Source: Microcaldota archaeon (GTDB lineage Archaea; Micrarchaeota; Micrarchaeia; Micrarchaeales; CABMGC01). From it: a stretch of DNA of 64,000 nucleotides. Positions within the stretch are counted from its first letter, which is position 1. Every line of letters begins with the position of its first letter. The stretch lies in assembly GCA_027365175.1 (NCBI GenBank), contig DAHXNY010000001.1, positions 181,483 to 245,482 of the forward strand. The letters run 5' to 3'. The position numbers and the translations under genes are program-made. The notes below the pieces were generated by a model. That model saw nothing but the letters and a program-made list of their open reading frames with translations. It did no database searches and was not told the origin of the DNA. Below are positions 48,742 to 58,540 of the stretch, piece by piece.

Positions 48742-50184
48742 TTATATAGGGTTAGGGTGGAACTTCTCCTTTACCTCATTCATTTCAGTGTTGACCATGT
48801 GCTTCCATGCACCGAATTCATTTACTGTTTTAGGATAGCTCTGGTATATCTCGTTCATCTTCTGCATCTTCTTGACCGTGAAGAGCAGGTTCTTGAAAGC
48901 GTCGATGTTTGCTATTCCGTGCAGCACCTTGTGGAAGGTGCTTGCTATGGTTATCTTCGGTATGTTGCCGTAGCTTATGTCAACAGCCTCTTCCTCTGTA
49001 AGGAAGTGGTGCATTCCATAGTTTATCAGGTCATTGTTGAGCGACTGCAGATAGACGCGGAAGGCTTCAAGGCCCGCGGTCTTGTTTCCATACGACTCGT
49101 TGAACATGAGATTGTACTTCCACAAGAAATCAATGCTTGTGTCCTTCGCTGCTATGGCCTCTGCAGCTACCTCTCCCGCAAGAACTCCAGCAACCATGGC
49201 AGGCCCGATGCCTCCTGCGCTTATAGGGTTAGGCATTGCCATTGTGTCCCCTGCGCCAAGGTAATTCTGGTAGACAAGGCTGTCAAACTGCCTTCTTACC
49301 GTAACAGACCAGTATCCTTTCCCGTTGTTGTCAGTCTCGTCTATCACCGTATCCTTTATCGTAGGATTCCATTTAACATAATCATCTATGAGCATATGGA
49401 GCGTATCCTTCCTGCTTAGCCTCTCGTTCCTTACCTCAAGGCTCTTCTTCTCTACTCCAAGGCCTACGTTTATCCTCTTTCCTGTCTTAGGGAAGACCCA
49501 GCCATAGCCTCCAGGTGCGAGCTGCTGGTTCAGGTGTATAAGTGCATTCTTAGGATCATAATAGCGTTCATCCGAGCCTTCAGGGCTGAATTTGTAGATG
49601 TATCTTCCCGTAGACTCTATGTCGTCGGTGCTGACCATGTTCTCTATGTAATCGTTCTTTGGAAGCTTCCTCCTTATTGTGCTTGCAACTCCCAAGCAGT
49701 CTATTACAAGCTTGCTCTTTATCCTGAACTGCTCTCCCTCATGGTCCCTTCCGAAGACTCCTACCAGCTTTCCGTCCTCTACTATAGGCCCTTCCACTTC
49801 ATGCAGGGGCACGTATTCCGCGCCTTCCTTAACAGCATAGTTGACCAGCTTCTTGGCAAGCTTTGGCCTGTCAAGGCTGTATCCTGCCCCCTCGAACTGG
49901 AACTTCCTCTCAAGATCAGGGCTGAAGACAAGAACTCCGTCAACCTTAAGGTCGAGCTCAGGCTCAGTAAGCTGAAGCCCTATCTTCTTGTGTATAAAAT
50001 CAATATGCGTCTTTGCAACCGCGTCTCCACAGATCCATCCCCAATTCGTCTTCTTTCCAACTGTCGTATCAGGGTTCCTGTCCAGCATCACTACCGTTGC
50101 CCCTCCTCTTGCAGCAGCTGCTGCTGCAAGTGCTCCTGCTATTCCTGCTCCTGCCACTATTATATCGTATTCCGTATGTTTCAT
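48742..50184 (-). CDS. Geranylgeranyl reductase family flavoprotein (archaeal lipid saturation)
   Basis: DIIVAGAGIAGALAAAAAARGGATVVMLDRN; GYGWVFPKTGKRINVGLGVEKKS; GAGDTMAMPNPISAGGIGPAMVAGVLAGEVA. Confidence 0.92.
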   Translation of the reverse strand: MKHTEYDIIVAGAGIAGALAAAAAARGGATVVMLDRNPDTTVGKKTNWGWICGDAVAKTHIDFIHKKIGLQLTEPELDLKVDGVLVFSPDLERKFQFEGAGYSLDRPKLAKKLVNYAVKEGAEYVPLHEVEGPIVEDGKLVGVFGRDHEGEQFRIKSKLVIDCLGVASTIRRKLPKNDYIENMVSTDDIESTGRYIYKFSPEGSDERYYDPKNALIHLNQQLAPGGYGWVFPKTGKRINVGLGVEKKSLEVRNERLSRKDTLHMLIDDYVKWNPTIKDTVIDETDNNGKGYWSVTVRRQFDSLVYQNYLGAGDTMAMPNPISAGGIGPAMVAGVLAGEVAAEAIAAKDTSIDFLWKYNLMFNESYGNKTAGLEAFRVYLQSLNNDLINYGMHHFLTEEEAVDISYGNIPKITIASTFHKVLHGIANIDAFKNLLFTVKKMQKMNEIYQSYPKTVNEFGAWKHMVNTEMNEVKEKFHPNPI

Positions 50185-50378
50185 GATGATCCTGCTCTCC
50201 TTCTTATCACTACTATCGGTATAACCTTCTCATCATACTCTATCTCAGCAAGTTCAAGAGGGTCGTAGACATGCGCAGGCACCTTTATCAGCGGAGGCGC
50301 TCCGTATGCCAGCTGAAGGGCACGTGCCCCTATTATGCTTGCCTTCTCGAATTTTGTATACTCCATAGTAAAGACCAT
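50181..50378 (-). CDS. rpoK: DNA-directed RNA polymerase subunit K (Rpb6/omega)
   Basis: YTKFEKASIIGARALQLAYGAPPLIKV...DPLELAEIEYDEKVIPIVVIRRR. Confidence 0.88.
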   Translation of the reverse strand: MVFTMEYTKFEKASIIGARALQLAYGAPPLIKVPAHVYDPLELAEIEYDEKVIPIVVIRRRAGSS

Positions 50379-50496
50379 ATTATAAGAATCAAAAACGCAT
50401 ATCTTTATTGGATAAGAAGACTTTTAAAGTTTTATCAAAACTGCCATCCTTCTTAAACCAGCCAAAGCGGCCCAAAAGTTAAAACAGTCCGATTAG

Positions 50497-51219
50497 CTAC
50501 CTTATCTCCTTATAGTGGTCCTTTGGCTTTCTCAGCAGATGATACCTGAACATATTTGACACGTGGAAGATGAAGAAACCACCCACCCCCCATGCCTTTA
50601 TCCTGCGCACACTGGTATATACTACCGCTTCATCCGCATACACTATCTTGCCGCTCTTCTTCAGCCTTCCGGAAAGGTCCCAGTCCTCATAGGTTATCAG
50701 ATTCTCATCAAAACCTCCCTGCTTCATGAAGACGCTTTTCCTCACAGCAAAGTTCGAACCTACTATGGACGGCCTGCCTACCCTTATGCTGTTCTTTACA
50801 AAAAATACCGACACGAATTGGTAACCGCTCCTTATCCTGAATCCTGCCTTCTCAAGCGGAAGAATCGGGCCTGTCGCAGCTATCACACCCTTGTCAGCAA
50901 AGACCTTCCTGTAAACTGCGAGAAGGTTCCTGGAAGGTTTCGTATCTGCATCCAGGAATACGAGAATCTCTCCCTTTGCAGCCTCTGCCCCTCTGTTCCT
51001 GGCAGGAGAGATGCCTCTCTTCCTTTCAACAAGCACCCTCGCCCCGTATTTCTTGGATATCTTAACGGTATCATCCTTGCTCCCCCCATCAACCACGATT
51101 ATCTCAAAATTCCTGAAGGATTGGTCCCTGAAGCCTTTCAGCGGGAAGCTTATGTACTTCTCCTCGTTCATTGCAGGTATGATGACGCTTATTTCAGGAT
51201 ATGTACGCATAAATCTCAC
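50497..51219 (-). CDS. GT2-family glycosyltransferase
   Basis: ISVIIPAMNEEKYISFPLKGFRDQSFRNFEIIVVDGGSKDDTVKI...RNRGAEAAKGEILVFLDADTKPSRN. Confidence 0.93.
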   Translation of the reverse strand: MRFMRTYPEISVIIPAMNEEKYISFPLKGFRDQSFRNFEIIVVDGGSKDDTVKISKKYGARVLVERKRGISPARNRGAEAAKGEILVFLDADTKPSRNLLAVYRKVFADKGVIAATGPILPLEKAGFRIRSGYQFVSVFFVKNSIRVGRPSIVGSNFAVRKSVFMKQGGFDENLITYEDWDLSGRLKKSGKIVYADEAVVYTSVRRIKAWGVGGFFIFHVSNMFRYHLLRKPKDHYKEIR

Positions 51220-51848
51220 GCAAAACTTTCATACAGTTCAGCAGCTCCCCTAAGCAGTATGTATCCTACAAGTATGGTCACAAGCACATACCCTATTATT
51301 ATCGGATAGCCGCTTATGTACACGAACGGCAGGTATGCAAATGTAATGAACTTAACGACATTCACGAATCCCCTTCCTATGTTTGAAGAGTAGACCACCC
51401 TTGCAAATCTAGTCTTCATCTTTGACGAGGTTCCTTTCGCAGCCATCACCGCGTCAACGAACGAGTGCCTTATAACTATCAGGAAGAGCACGAATATCGG
51501 CACCACGCCGGTATAGACGAAGGTTATCCATAATATGTATTCGACTGCACGGTCTCCTGCGACATCCATCCTTGCCCCGAATTTTGCCTTCTTCTTCAGG
51601 GTCTTCTTGACCGCAGCTACCTCTTTCTTTGCCCTTTCATTCCCACGTAGCGCAGAGACATACTTGTAGAAGGTTATCCTGCCCCTGGAAGCCTCGTGCA
51701 GTGCGAAGAACCCGTCAACCGCATCAAGAAGTATCGCTATTGCAATCAGCACTGCTATAACAAACGGATTGAACTTGTATATTATAAGGTATGCTACCAA
51801 TATTATCAGAAGCACACGCACAATCGTTGTCGCATCAGCAGATCTCAT
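51216..51848 (-). CDS. CDP-alcohol phosphatidyltransferase
   Basis: LLDAVDGFFALHEASRG...GARMDVAGDRAVEYILW (DG..AR...G...D...D motif variant), multi-TM. Confidence 0.85.
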   Translation of the reverse strand: MRSADATTIVRVLLIILVAYLIIYKFNPFVIAVLIAIAILLDAVDGFFALHEASRGRITFYKYVSALRGNERAKKEVAAVKKTLKKKAKFGARMDVAGDRAVEYILWITFVYTGVVPIFVLFLIVIRHSFVDAVMAAKGTSSKMKTRFARVVYSSNIGRGFVNVVKFITFAYLPFVYISGYPIIIGYVLVTILVGYILLRGAAELYESFA

Positions 51849-51961
51849 ACACTACCAACAGTAAAGTCTTCAAAAGAAAGCATATAATAATTCAGTTTGT
51901 ACACAATTTATTAAATATGCTAGATTTCTAATTAATAGTCCTATACTAGACAGTGTTTCTC

Positions 51962-54900
51962 ATGGTCGACATAATACATAATGAAGAGGAGGTGCTTGCA
52001 TACTGGCAGAGCAAACGCATAACCGAAGCGGTAAAGGCCAAGAACCTTAACGGCAAGACCTTCTACTTCTTAGACGGCCCTCCATACGTGACCGGAGACC
52101 TTCACCCTGGCCATATATGGACTAAGGGCATGAAGGACGCCATTGTCAGGTACAAGAGGTATCGCGGTTTCAATGTGATAGACAGGCCTGGCTATGACCT
52201 GCATGGCCTTCCTATAGAGAACAAGATAGAGAAGGACATGGGCATAAAATCGAAGAAGGAGATAGAGGAGAAGATAGGGATAGAGAGATTCGTACAGGAG
52301 TGCAGGAAGTACGTAGACATGTACATGGGAAGAATGGATGCCGATTATGACAGATTTGGAATCTCCTTAGATTTCAAGAATCCGTACCTGCCTTATAAAA
52401 GAGAGTACATAGAAGCAGCTTGGCAGATGCTCAAGCTGATGGATCAGAGGCGCTTCCTGTACAAGGGCAAAAGGACACTGGTATACTGCCCACACTGCGA
52501 AACTCCGTTATCACAGGGAAGCATGGAGGTAGAGTACAGCGATGAAAAAGACCCATCATTATTCGTCGCATTTAAGATAATAGGAGGTACGAAGGATTCA
52601 AAGGTGGACATGGGAAAGGATGCATACCTCGCAGTATGGACCACTACTCCATGGACCCTCCCTGCAAACGTCGCAATAGCCGTAAATCCGAAGGAGATAT
52701 ACGTAATAGCAAAAGCCGGAAGCAAACGCCTGGTAATGGCAAAGAAGAGAGCTGACAAGTTTGCAGAGATAACAGGGGAGAATCTCATAATAGAAGGGGA
52801 GTTCTACGGAAGTGAGCTCCTAGGGACAAGATATACGAGCCCTATAGAGGACAAGGTGCCGAAGCAGAAGGAAATAAGGAAGTATCATAAGGTCATAGCG
52901 TCGGAAGAGTTCGTAACTATGGAAGAGGGAACCGGTCTGCTCCACGTTGCCCCAGGCCACGGGATGGAAGACTACGCGCTAGGGATGAAAAACCACCTTC
53001 CCATACTCTCCCCTCTGGATTCTGATGCAACATACAATGATGAAGCCGGAGAATACAAAGGACTAAAAGTGCCTGCAGAAGCCAATCCGGTTGTGCTGAA
53101 GGATCTTGAACAGCGCGGAGTGCTTCTTCACAGCGGCATCCTTACACACAGCTATCCTCACTGCTGGCGCTGCCACTCAAAGCTCATATTCATGGCCACT
53201 GGCCAATGGTTCCTCAACATACAGAAAATAAAACCAAAACTCATAAGGATGAACGGGAAGATAAACTGGTATCCTGAAGAGGTGAAGGCATGGCAGAGCA
53301 GCATACTGGAAAACTCCCCGGACTGGTGCATCTCAAGGCAGAGATACTGGGGAATACCCATACCTGTATGGGAGTGTGCCAACTGCTCCAGACGCACGGT
53401 AATAGGATCGCATGCAGAGCTTGTGGAAAAGGCTCTTGACAGGCATGCTGCAGAGTCGCTTCAGGATTTTCACCGGCCTTACATAGACCAGATCAAGATT
53501 AAATGCGACTGCGCATCCGAGATGAAGAGGATCCCGGATGTCTTCGACGTATGGTTTGATTCCGGAATAACCTTCAGAGCAAGCCTCACGGAGCAGCAGT
53601 TCCAAGAGCTGAAGAAGGTAGACTTCATACTTGAATACGTCGAGCAGATACGCGGATGGTTCCAGGCCCTGCTGAAGTGCGGGACAATGGCATACGGCAT
53701 CAGCCCCATAAAAAGCATAGTCGTGCACGGAATAATGGCAGGATCCGACGGCAGGAAGATGTCAAAGAGCTTCGGTAACTTCGCCCCTCTGAGAGATATG
53801 ATAAAGGAGTCTACTGCGGACGCATTCAGGCTATGGTCAATGAATCACATGCCAATTCTGAACAGGAATCTCTCATACTCCGAGATACGCGACGCAGACA
53901 AGAATATGCTGCTAATATACAACGTTAAGAAACTGCTTGAGGATTACGAAGAGGCTATAGGATACCATCCTGAGTCTGCAAAAGCGCCTTCTGCAAAAGG
54001 ACTTGATCCTGAAGAGCAGTTCATACTCTCAAGATTCAGCAGCCTGATAGTCGATGTTACAGAGGCATTCGACAATTACGCGCTGTACAAAGCAGCAGGC
54101 ATGCTTACCGGGTTCATGGTTGAGGATTTCAGCAGGTTCTACTTGAAGACTGCGAAGAAGAAGATACTCTACTCTGGCAAGGCAGATGCAAGGAAGGTGA
54201 TAAACGTAGTGAATTACATCTTCTACAACCTCATCATAATGCTCTCTCCGATAATACCATTTTCCACAGAGAAGGTGTACAGGGAGAGGTACAACGGCGA
54301 GTCCATATTCCTGAACAACTGGCCAAAAGCCAGCAAGAATCTTATAAACAAGCAGATAGAAGCGGAATTCGATGTAGTAATGTCTGCCATAACTGCAACG
54401 CTAAACAGCAGGGACAAATTCGGAGTGAGGCTGAGATGGCCCGTACGCTCTGCAACAATAGAGACGGCAAACGAGGACGCCAAGCCGATACTTGCCAAGT
54501 ACAGCTACATAATAGAAGAATATGCTAACGCCAAGGAACTGGTCATAAAGGACATGGCAAAATCCGGTACAGAGATAAGGCCGGTATTCGGAAAGCTCGG
54601 CCCGGACTTCAGGGAAAATGCATCTGCAGTGGCAGAAGCTATAAAGAGCGCAGACCCTCTTGCAATAGAGGATTCGATAGCAAAATCAGGAACATACGAT
54701 CTGCATACATCAAAAGGAACCTTCAAGATAGGCCCGCAGCACTTCATAGCAGTGGAAAAGGCAGCAGAAGATAACCACGTTCAGTTCAAGTACGGAGTGG
54801 CATATGTGGATCCGAAAATAAGCGAGGAACTTAAGGAAGAAGCGCTTGTACGCGAGTTCGAAAGACGAGTACAGCTGCTAAGAAAGGATCTTGGGCTTAA

Positions 54901-55144
54901 GAAGACGCAGAAAGTGGAGGTATTCTATGATACCGGAAGCGATACGGCGAATATAGTGGAAAAGAATAAGGACAGAATACTGAAGATAGTTGCAGCAAAA
55001 TCACTCAGGAGAGGAGGAACGGACTTCGAAAGTGCCAAGAAGCACTCAGGTATGAACGAACAGGAACTGCTAAACCGCTTTGTAGCCAAGGAGTTTGATA
55101 TAGACGGGGAGAGGCTCATGCTTGCCTTGCTGTCCCTATCATGA
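51962..55144 (+). CDS. ileS: Isoleucyl-tRNA synthetase
   Basis: FLDGPPYVTGDLHPGHIWTKGMKDAIVRYKRYRGFNVIDRPGYDLHGLPIE; SDGRKMSKSFGNFA. ORF track start 51953. Confidence 0.97.
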   Translation: MVDIIHNEEEVLAYWQSKRITEAVKAKNLNGKTFYFLDGPPYVTGDLHPGHIWTKGMKDAIVRYKRYRGFNVIDRPGYDLHGLPIENKIEKDMGIKSKKEIEEKIGIERFVQECRKYVDMYMGRMDADYDRFGISLDFKNPYLPYKREYIEAAWQMLKLMDQRRFLYKGKRTLVYCPHCETPLSQGSMEVEYSDEKDPSLFVAFKIIGGTKDSKVDMGKDAYLAVWTTTPWTLPANVAIAVNPKEIYVIAKAGSKRLVMAKKRADKFAEITGENLIIEGEFYGSELLGTRYTSPIEDKVPKQKEIRKYHKVIASEEFVTMEEGTGLLHVAPGHGMEDYALGMKNHLPILSPLDSDATYNDEAGEYKGLKVPAEANPVVLKDLEQRGVLLHSGILTHSYPHCWRCHSKLIFMATGQWFLNIQKIKPKLIRMNGKINWYPEEVKAWQSSILENSPDWCISRQRYWGIPIPVWECANCSRRTVIGSHAELVEKALDRHAAESLQDFHRPYIDQIKIKCDCASEMKRIPDVFDVWFDSGITFRASLTEQQFQELKKVDFILEYVEQIRGWFQALLKCGTMAYGISPIKSIVVHGIMAGSDGRKMSKSFGNFAPLRDMIKESTADAFRLWSMNHMPILNRNLSYSEIRDADKNMLLIYNVKKLLEDYEEAIGYHPESAKAPSAKGLDPEEQFILSRFSSLIVDVTEAFDNYALYKAAGMLTGFMVEDFSRFYLKTAKKKILYSGKADARKVINVVNYIFYNLIIMLSPIIPFSTEKVYRERYNGESIFLNNWPKASKNLINKQIEAEFDVVMSAITATLNSRDKFGVRLRWPVRSATIETANEDAKPILAKYSYIIEEYANAKELVIKDMAKSGTEIRPVFGKLGPDFRENASAVAEAIKSADPLAIEDSIAKSGTYDLHTSKGTFKIGPQHFIAVEKAAEDNHVQFKYGVAYVDPKISEELKEEALVREFERRVQLLRKDLGLKKTQKVEVFYDTGSDTANIVEKNKDRILKIVAAKSLRRGGTDFESAKKHSGMNEQELLNRFVAKEFDIDGERLMLALLSLS

Positions 55145-55330
55145 TTCCTTCCTTGCACTCTTGAAGATCTTCCTTGACGGCATCTTTGACCAGCAATCCT
55201 TGCATATTACAAGCTTCATAGTCTTGGACATCTTTCTTGAGCTCTTAACGCAGCTCTCGCATATCTTTCTCTTGCAGTAGTTGCATGTCCTGTACTTGTA
55301 TATAGTCTTGCCGCACCTTGCGCACAACAT
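55139..55330 (-). CDS. Small zinc-finger protein
   Basis: MLCARCGKTIYKYRTCNYCKRKICESCVKSSRKMSKTMKLVICKDCWSKM: paired CxxC motifs. Confidence 0.75.
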   Translation of the reverse strand: MLCARCGKTIYKYRTCNYCKRKICESCVKSSRKMSKTMKLVICKDCWSKMPSRKIFKSARKES

Positions 55331-55424
55331 ATTATCACTAATAAATCCGATTCATACTATAGGAATCAAATTATAAGTTAAGCATATATAATAAGATATA
55401 TAATCTTATGCGCAGGCGGTTACT

Positions 55425-56702
55425 TTGGAACATGCTTTGATAGAGACCTACGGGTGCACCCTTAACCAGGCAGACAGCGACATGATTGAGGGTATATTAA
55501 GGCAATCAGGGGTGCATACGGAGCGCGGAACCTATTCCAAAGAAGCGAATGCTGACTATGTGATAATCAATACCTGCACTGTCAAGAAGCCTACGGAGCA
55601 GAAGATACTAGACAGGATACAGAAGATGAGTGGGAAGGGAGACAGATTGATAGTGACCGGGTGCATGGCCTCTGCCAATCCTGACAGGATAAGGAAGGCT
55701 GCGCCAAAGGCAAGGATCATATCCATAAACAATGTGCCTGAGATGCTCCCAAAGATGCTCAACGGCAATCCGGATACCGGCATGCATGCATACAAGAGGA
55801 TAGACAGATCCAAATTCATATTTAATCCGATGGGAGTGATAGCCAGAATACCGATAAGCGACGGCTGCCTATCATCATGCTCTTTCTGCGAGACAAAGTT
55901 TGCCCGCGGGCCTCTAAACAGCTTTTCAGAAGAGCTGATACTAAAAGCAGTATCAAATGCGGTTTCAAACGGCGCTAAGGAGATAGAACTCGCATCCCAG
56001 GATACCGGCGCATACGGCGCTGACAAGAAGACGGATATCGCATACCTTGTCTCAAAGGCGGCAGATATAAACGGGAATTTCAGGATAAGGATAGGGATGC
56101 TTAACCCCGAGCACCTGCACAAATATATCGACAGGCTCATAGAGTGCTACAAGAGCGCCAAGGTATACAAGTTCCTCCATCTCCCGGTACAGTCCGGAAG
56201 CGATTCTGTCCTGAAAGAGATGAAGAGGAATTATTCTGCGGATGAATTCACCGCATACGTCAGGGAGATGAGGGAGAAGATCCCTGGAATAAGCATCGCA
56301 ACAGACATGATAGTAGGCTATCCTACAGAGTCGGAAGAGGATTTTGAACAATCCATAGCTCTGTTGAAGGGAATCAGGCCGTCCGTGACCAACGTGTCCA
56401 AGTTCTGGGAAAGGCCTAATGCGGCGGCAAAGAAGAGCGGCAGGCTCTCAAACGCAACAATAAAAGGGAGGTCTATAAGGATGGCAAGGCTAGCAAAGGC
56501 AATACAGTATGAAGACCTTGCCCTGGCAGTAGGCTCAAAGGAAAGAATATGCATTACAGAATCTAATTCAAAATCCAATATAGGCAGGGATGGACTCTAC
56601 AGGAACATAGCAGTTAAGGGAAACGAAGAACTGGGATCAGAAATCGACGTTAGGATAACAGGAAATTCTTCAGTATGCCTTCTTGCCGAAAAATGCAGCT
56701 GA
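55425..56702 (+). CDS. MiaB-like radical SAM tRNA methylthiotransferase (archaeal/CDKAL1 type)
   Basis: ETYGCTLNQADSDMIEGIL; VIINTCTVKKPTEQKIL; ISDGCLSSCSFCETKFARG; LHLPVQSGSDSVLKEMKRNY; TDMIVGYPTESEEDF. TTG start. Confidence 0.95.
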   Translation: MEHALIETYGCTLNQADSDMIEGILRQSGVHTERGTYSKEANADYVIINTCTVKKPTEQKILDRIQKMSGKGDRLIVTGCMASANPDRIRKAAPKARIISINNVPEMLPKMLNGNPDTGMHAYKRIDRSKFIFNPMGVIARIPISDGCLSSCSFCETKFARGPLNSFSEELILKAVSNAVSNGAKEIELASQDTGAYGADKKTDIAYLVSKAADINGNFRIRIGMLNPEHLHKYIDRLIECYKSAKVYKFLHLPVQSGSDSVLKEMKRNYSADEFTAYVREMREKIPGISIATDMIVGYPTESEEDFEQSIALLKGIRPSVTNVSKFWERPNAAAKKSGRLSNATIKGRSIRMARLAKAIQYEDLALAVGSKERICITESNSKSNIGRDGLYRNIAVKGNEELGSEIDVRITGNSSVCLLAEKCS

Positions 56703-56704
56703 GG

Positions 56705-57097
56705 CTATCTTCTCATCCAGAAAAGAGGATTATCGCCTCTCTTATTCTCTGTAATCATCTTCTCTATAGACCTTCTTGCATTCTTCAGGTTCTGTCCGTG
56801 CGTCTCCGGATCAACAGTACGCGAATCAGTCCAGGCTATGTCCATAGCTGCCTGCTCTATCGCCAATTCGCTTGCATTGGGATATGCTGCCTTCAGATGC
56901 ACCCTGTATTTCGCAGACTTCATATGCGCATCCCTGCAGCAGGAGGAGTAACTCAGCCATTTATCACCAAGAGCCCGCCCTACTATCGATGCCGCTACTT
57001 CTGCCTCGTCATGGTATCCGTCAACTCCGTCTCTCGCTATACTGAAAGCTCTCCCAACCTCTTTGGACATTTCCAACCTTGCAAGAAATTTATTCAC
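56705..57097 (-). CDS. Hypothetical helical protein (paralogue A)
   Basis: Shares AKYRVHLKAAYPNASELAIEQAA... with the adjacent paralogue. Confidence 0.6.
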   Translation of the reverse strand: MNKFLARLEMSKEVGRAFSIARDGVDGYHDEAEVAASIVGRALGDKWLSYSSCCRDAHMKSAKYRVHLKAAYPNASELAIEQAAMDIAWTDSRTVDPETHGQNLKNARRSIEKMITENKRGDNPLFWMRR

Positions 57098-57163
57098 TAT
57101 AAAACTACCTGTTAATTGTCTTATTATTTTTAGGGATCCGAAACTAACGGCTTATATCTGCCA

Positions 57164-57553
57164 TCACTTCCTTAAAGAAGAGGCGAGCTTGGAATTTGTC
57201 TTATGCTCGTCGATCATGCGTCTTATTGATTTTACGGCTTCAAGGTATTTTGGAGAATTATAATTGCTATAATTATAATCTACTGTCGCCATACTCTCTG
57301 CTGCCTCCTTTACAGAACTCCAGCTTGCATTGGGATACGCTGCCTTCAGATATGTCTCGTATCTGACACACATTACACGTTCTCCTATAACGTCAGCAGA
57401 GCAATCCGGTTCGCTGCTGGCCAGCTGGTACCTGGCGAGTATTACCTTGAGCCTTGCTTCTTCATAAGCTCCTGGCACTCCCTCTCTCGCCGCCTTCATG
57501 GCATCTCTCACTTCCAATGCGTTGTTTATCTTAGTCAACATGACATTCACCAA
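57164..57553 (-). CDS. Hypothetical helical protein (paralogue B)
   Basis: VRYETYLKAAYPNASWSSVKEAAESMATVDYN...AVKSIRRMIDEHK. Confidence 0.6.
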   Translation of the reverse strand: MVNVMLTKINNALEVRDAMKAAREGVPGAYEEARLKVILARYQLASSEPDCSADVIGERVMCVRYETYLKAAYPNASWSSVKEAAESMATVDYNYSNYNSPKYLEAVKSIRRMIDEHKTNSKLASSLRK

Positions 57554-57713
57554 CAGATAAGTTAACGAATCAATACTGATTTATTAAACTTGCTCCTCGG
57601 GAGTCGGGTAAAAAAGAACAACTTTATATTAAGTAAACTTCAAAATAACTAAAATCCCATAGTCAAGATTAAACTAATTCTACAAACATTTGCTCTTGAA
57701 AACGGATAAGAGA

Positions 57714-58337
57714 TTACCCTCTAAATGCGCCTCTCAGCGCAACGCTGGCAGTTACCGGCTGCAGTACTGGCGGCAAATCCCTTGCAAACTCCTTAACCTT
57801 TTCCCATCCTCTTGCAAAAGCATTCTTTTTCGGAGGCATATACTCTGTACGCATCACATATTGTGAACCTGCAAGTAAAGCATCGCTAAAACTACACGCA
57901 CATGGCATGGATACATCTCCCAAATGATACGCTAGAGTTAACCCCATGCCTCCTGTCACAACCCCAGCCCCAAGAAACCCCTGGCTATTAAATTTGCATC
58001 TGTCCTTGAAATTCTCTACTTCATAATCAATCGCACCCTTACTGGCCGCATCTGCCTCTAATTTTTCATATTTGTTATTCCTCTTAACGGCGATAAAACA
58101 ACCTGCCGAACAGACTACTGCTCCAATTACAGGGGGCACAGGTATATCATATTTGTATGAAAAGTATCCCAAAACTGCTACTAATACTGCATCTCCTGCC
58201 CAGATCAAAGAATTTGCCAGGCTTGCCTTGGTTCCTCCAGTAGTCCAGTTCCATGCCATTACTGCCTTTGTTGCGCTATTCAGAAGTGCGTCATCCATTT
58301 TTTCATATAACGTTCTAGGGATTTGTTTTTTCTCCAT
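57714..58337 (-). CDS. Membrane protein, hypothetical
   Basis: 207 aa with several hydrophobic segments. Confidence 0.55.
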   Translation of the reverse strand: MEKKQIPRTLYEKMDDALLNSATKAVMAWNWTTGGTKASLANSLIWAGDAVLVAVLGYFSYKYDIPVPPVIGAVVCSAGCFIAVKRNNKYEKLEADAASKGAIDYEVENFKDRCKFNSQGFLGAGVVTGGMGLTLAYHLGDVSMPCACSFSDALLAGSQYVMRTEYMPPKKNAFARGWEKVKEFARDLPPVLQPVTASVALRGAFRG

Positions 58338-58540
58338 GTTTTATTTATCCATTTTCTGATTCTTAAATGTTATGTGCCCCTCGCACAAAAGTTCTTAAAC
58401 CGGGCCAAAGTCCATGGTATTGTAGTCGGATTAAGATAGGGGCGGTAGGCAGCATTTTCCCCAACATAGTGCAAATTTAAATAGGGCAAGCGTAAGATAA
58501 TTATCTGTTAATGCGGAGGAAATCCGCGGGTTTGCTTATC

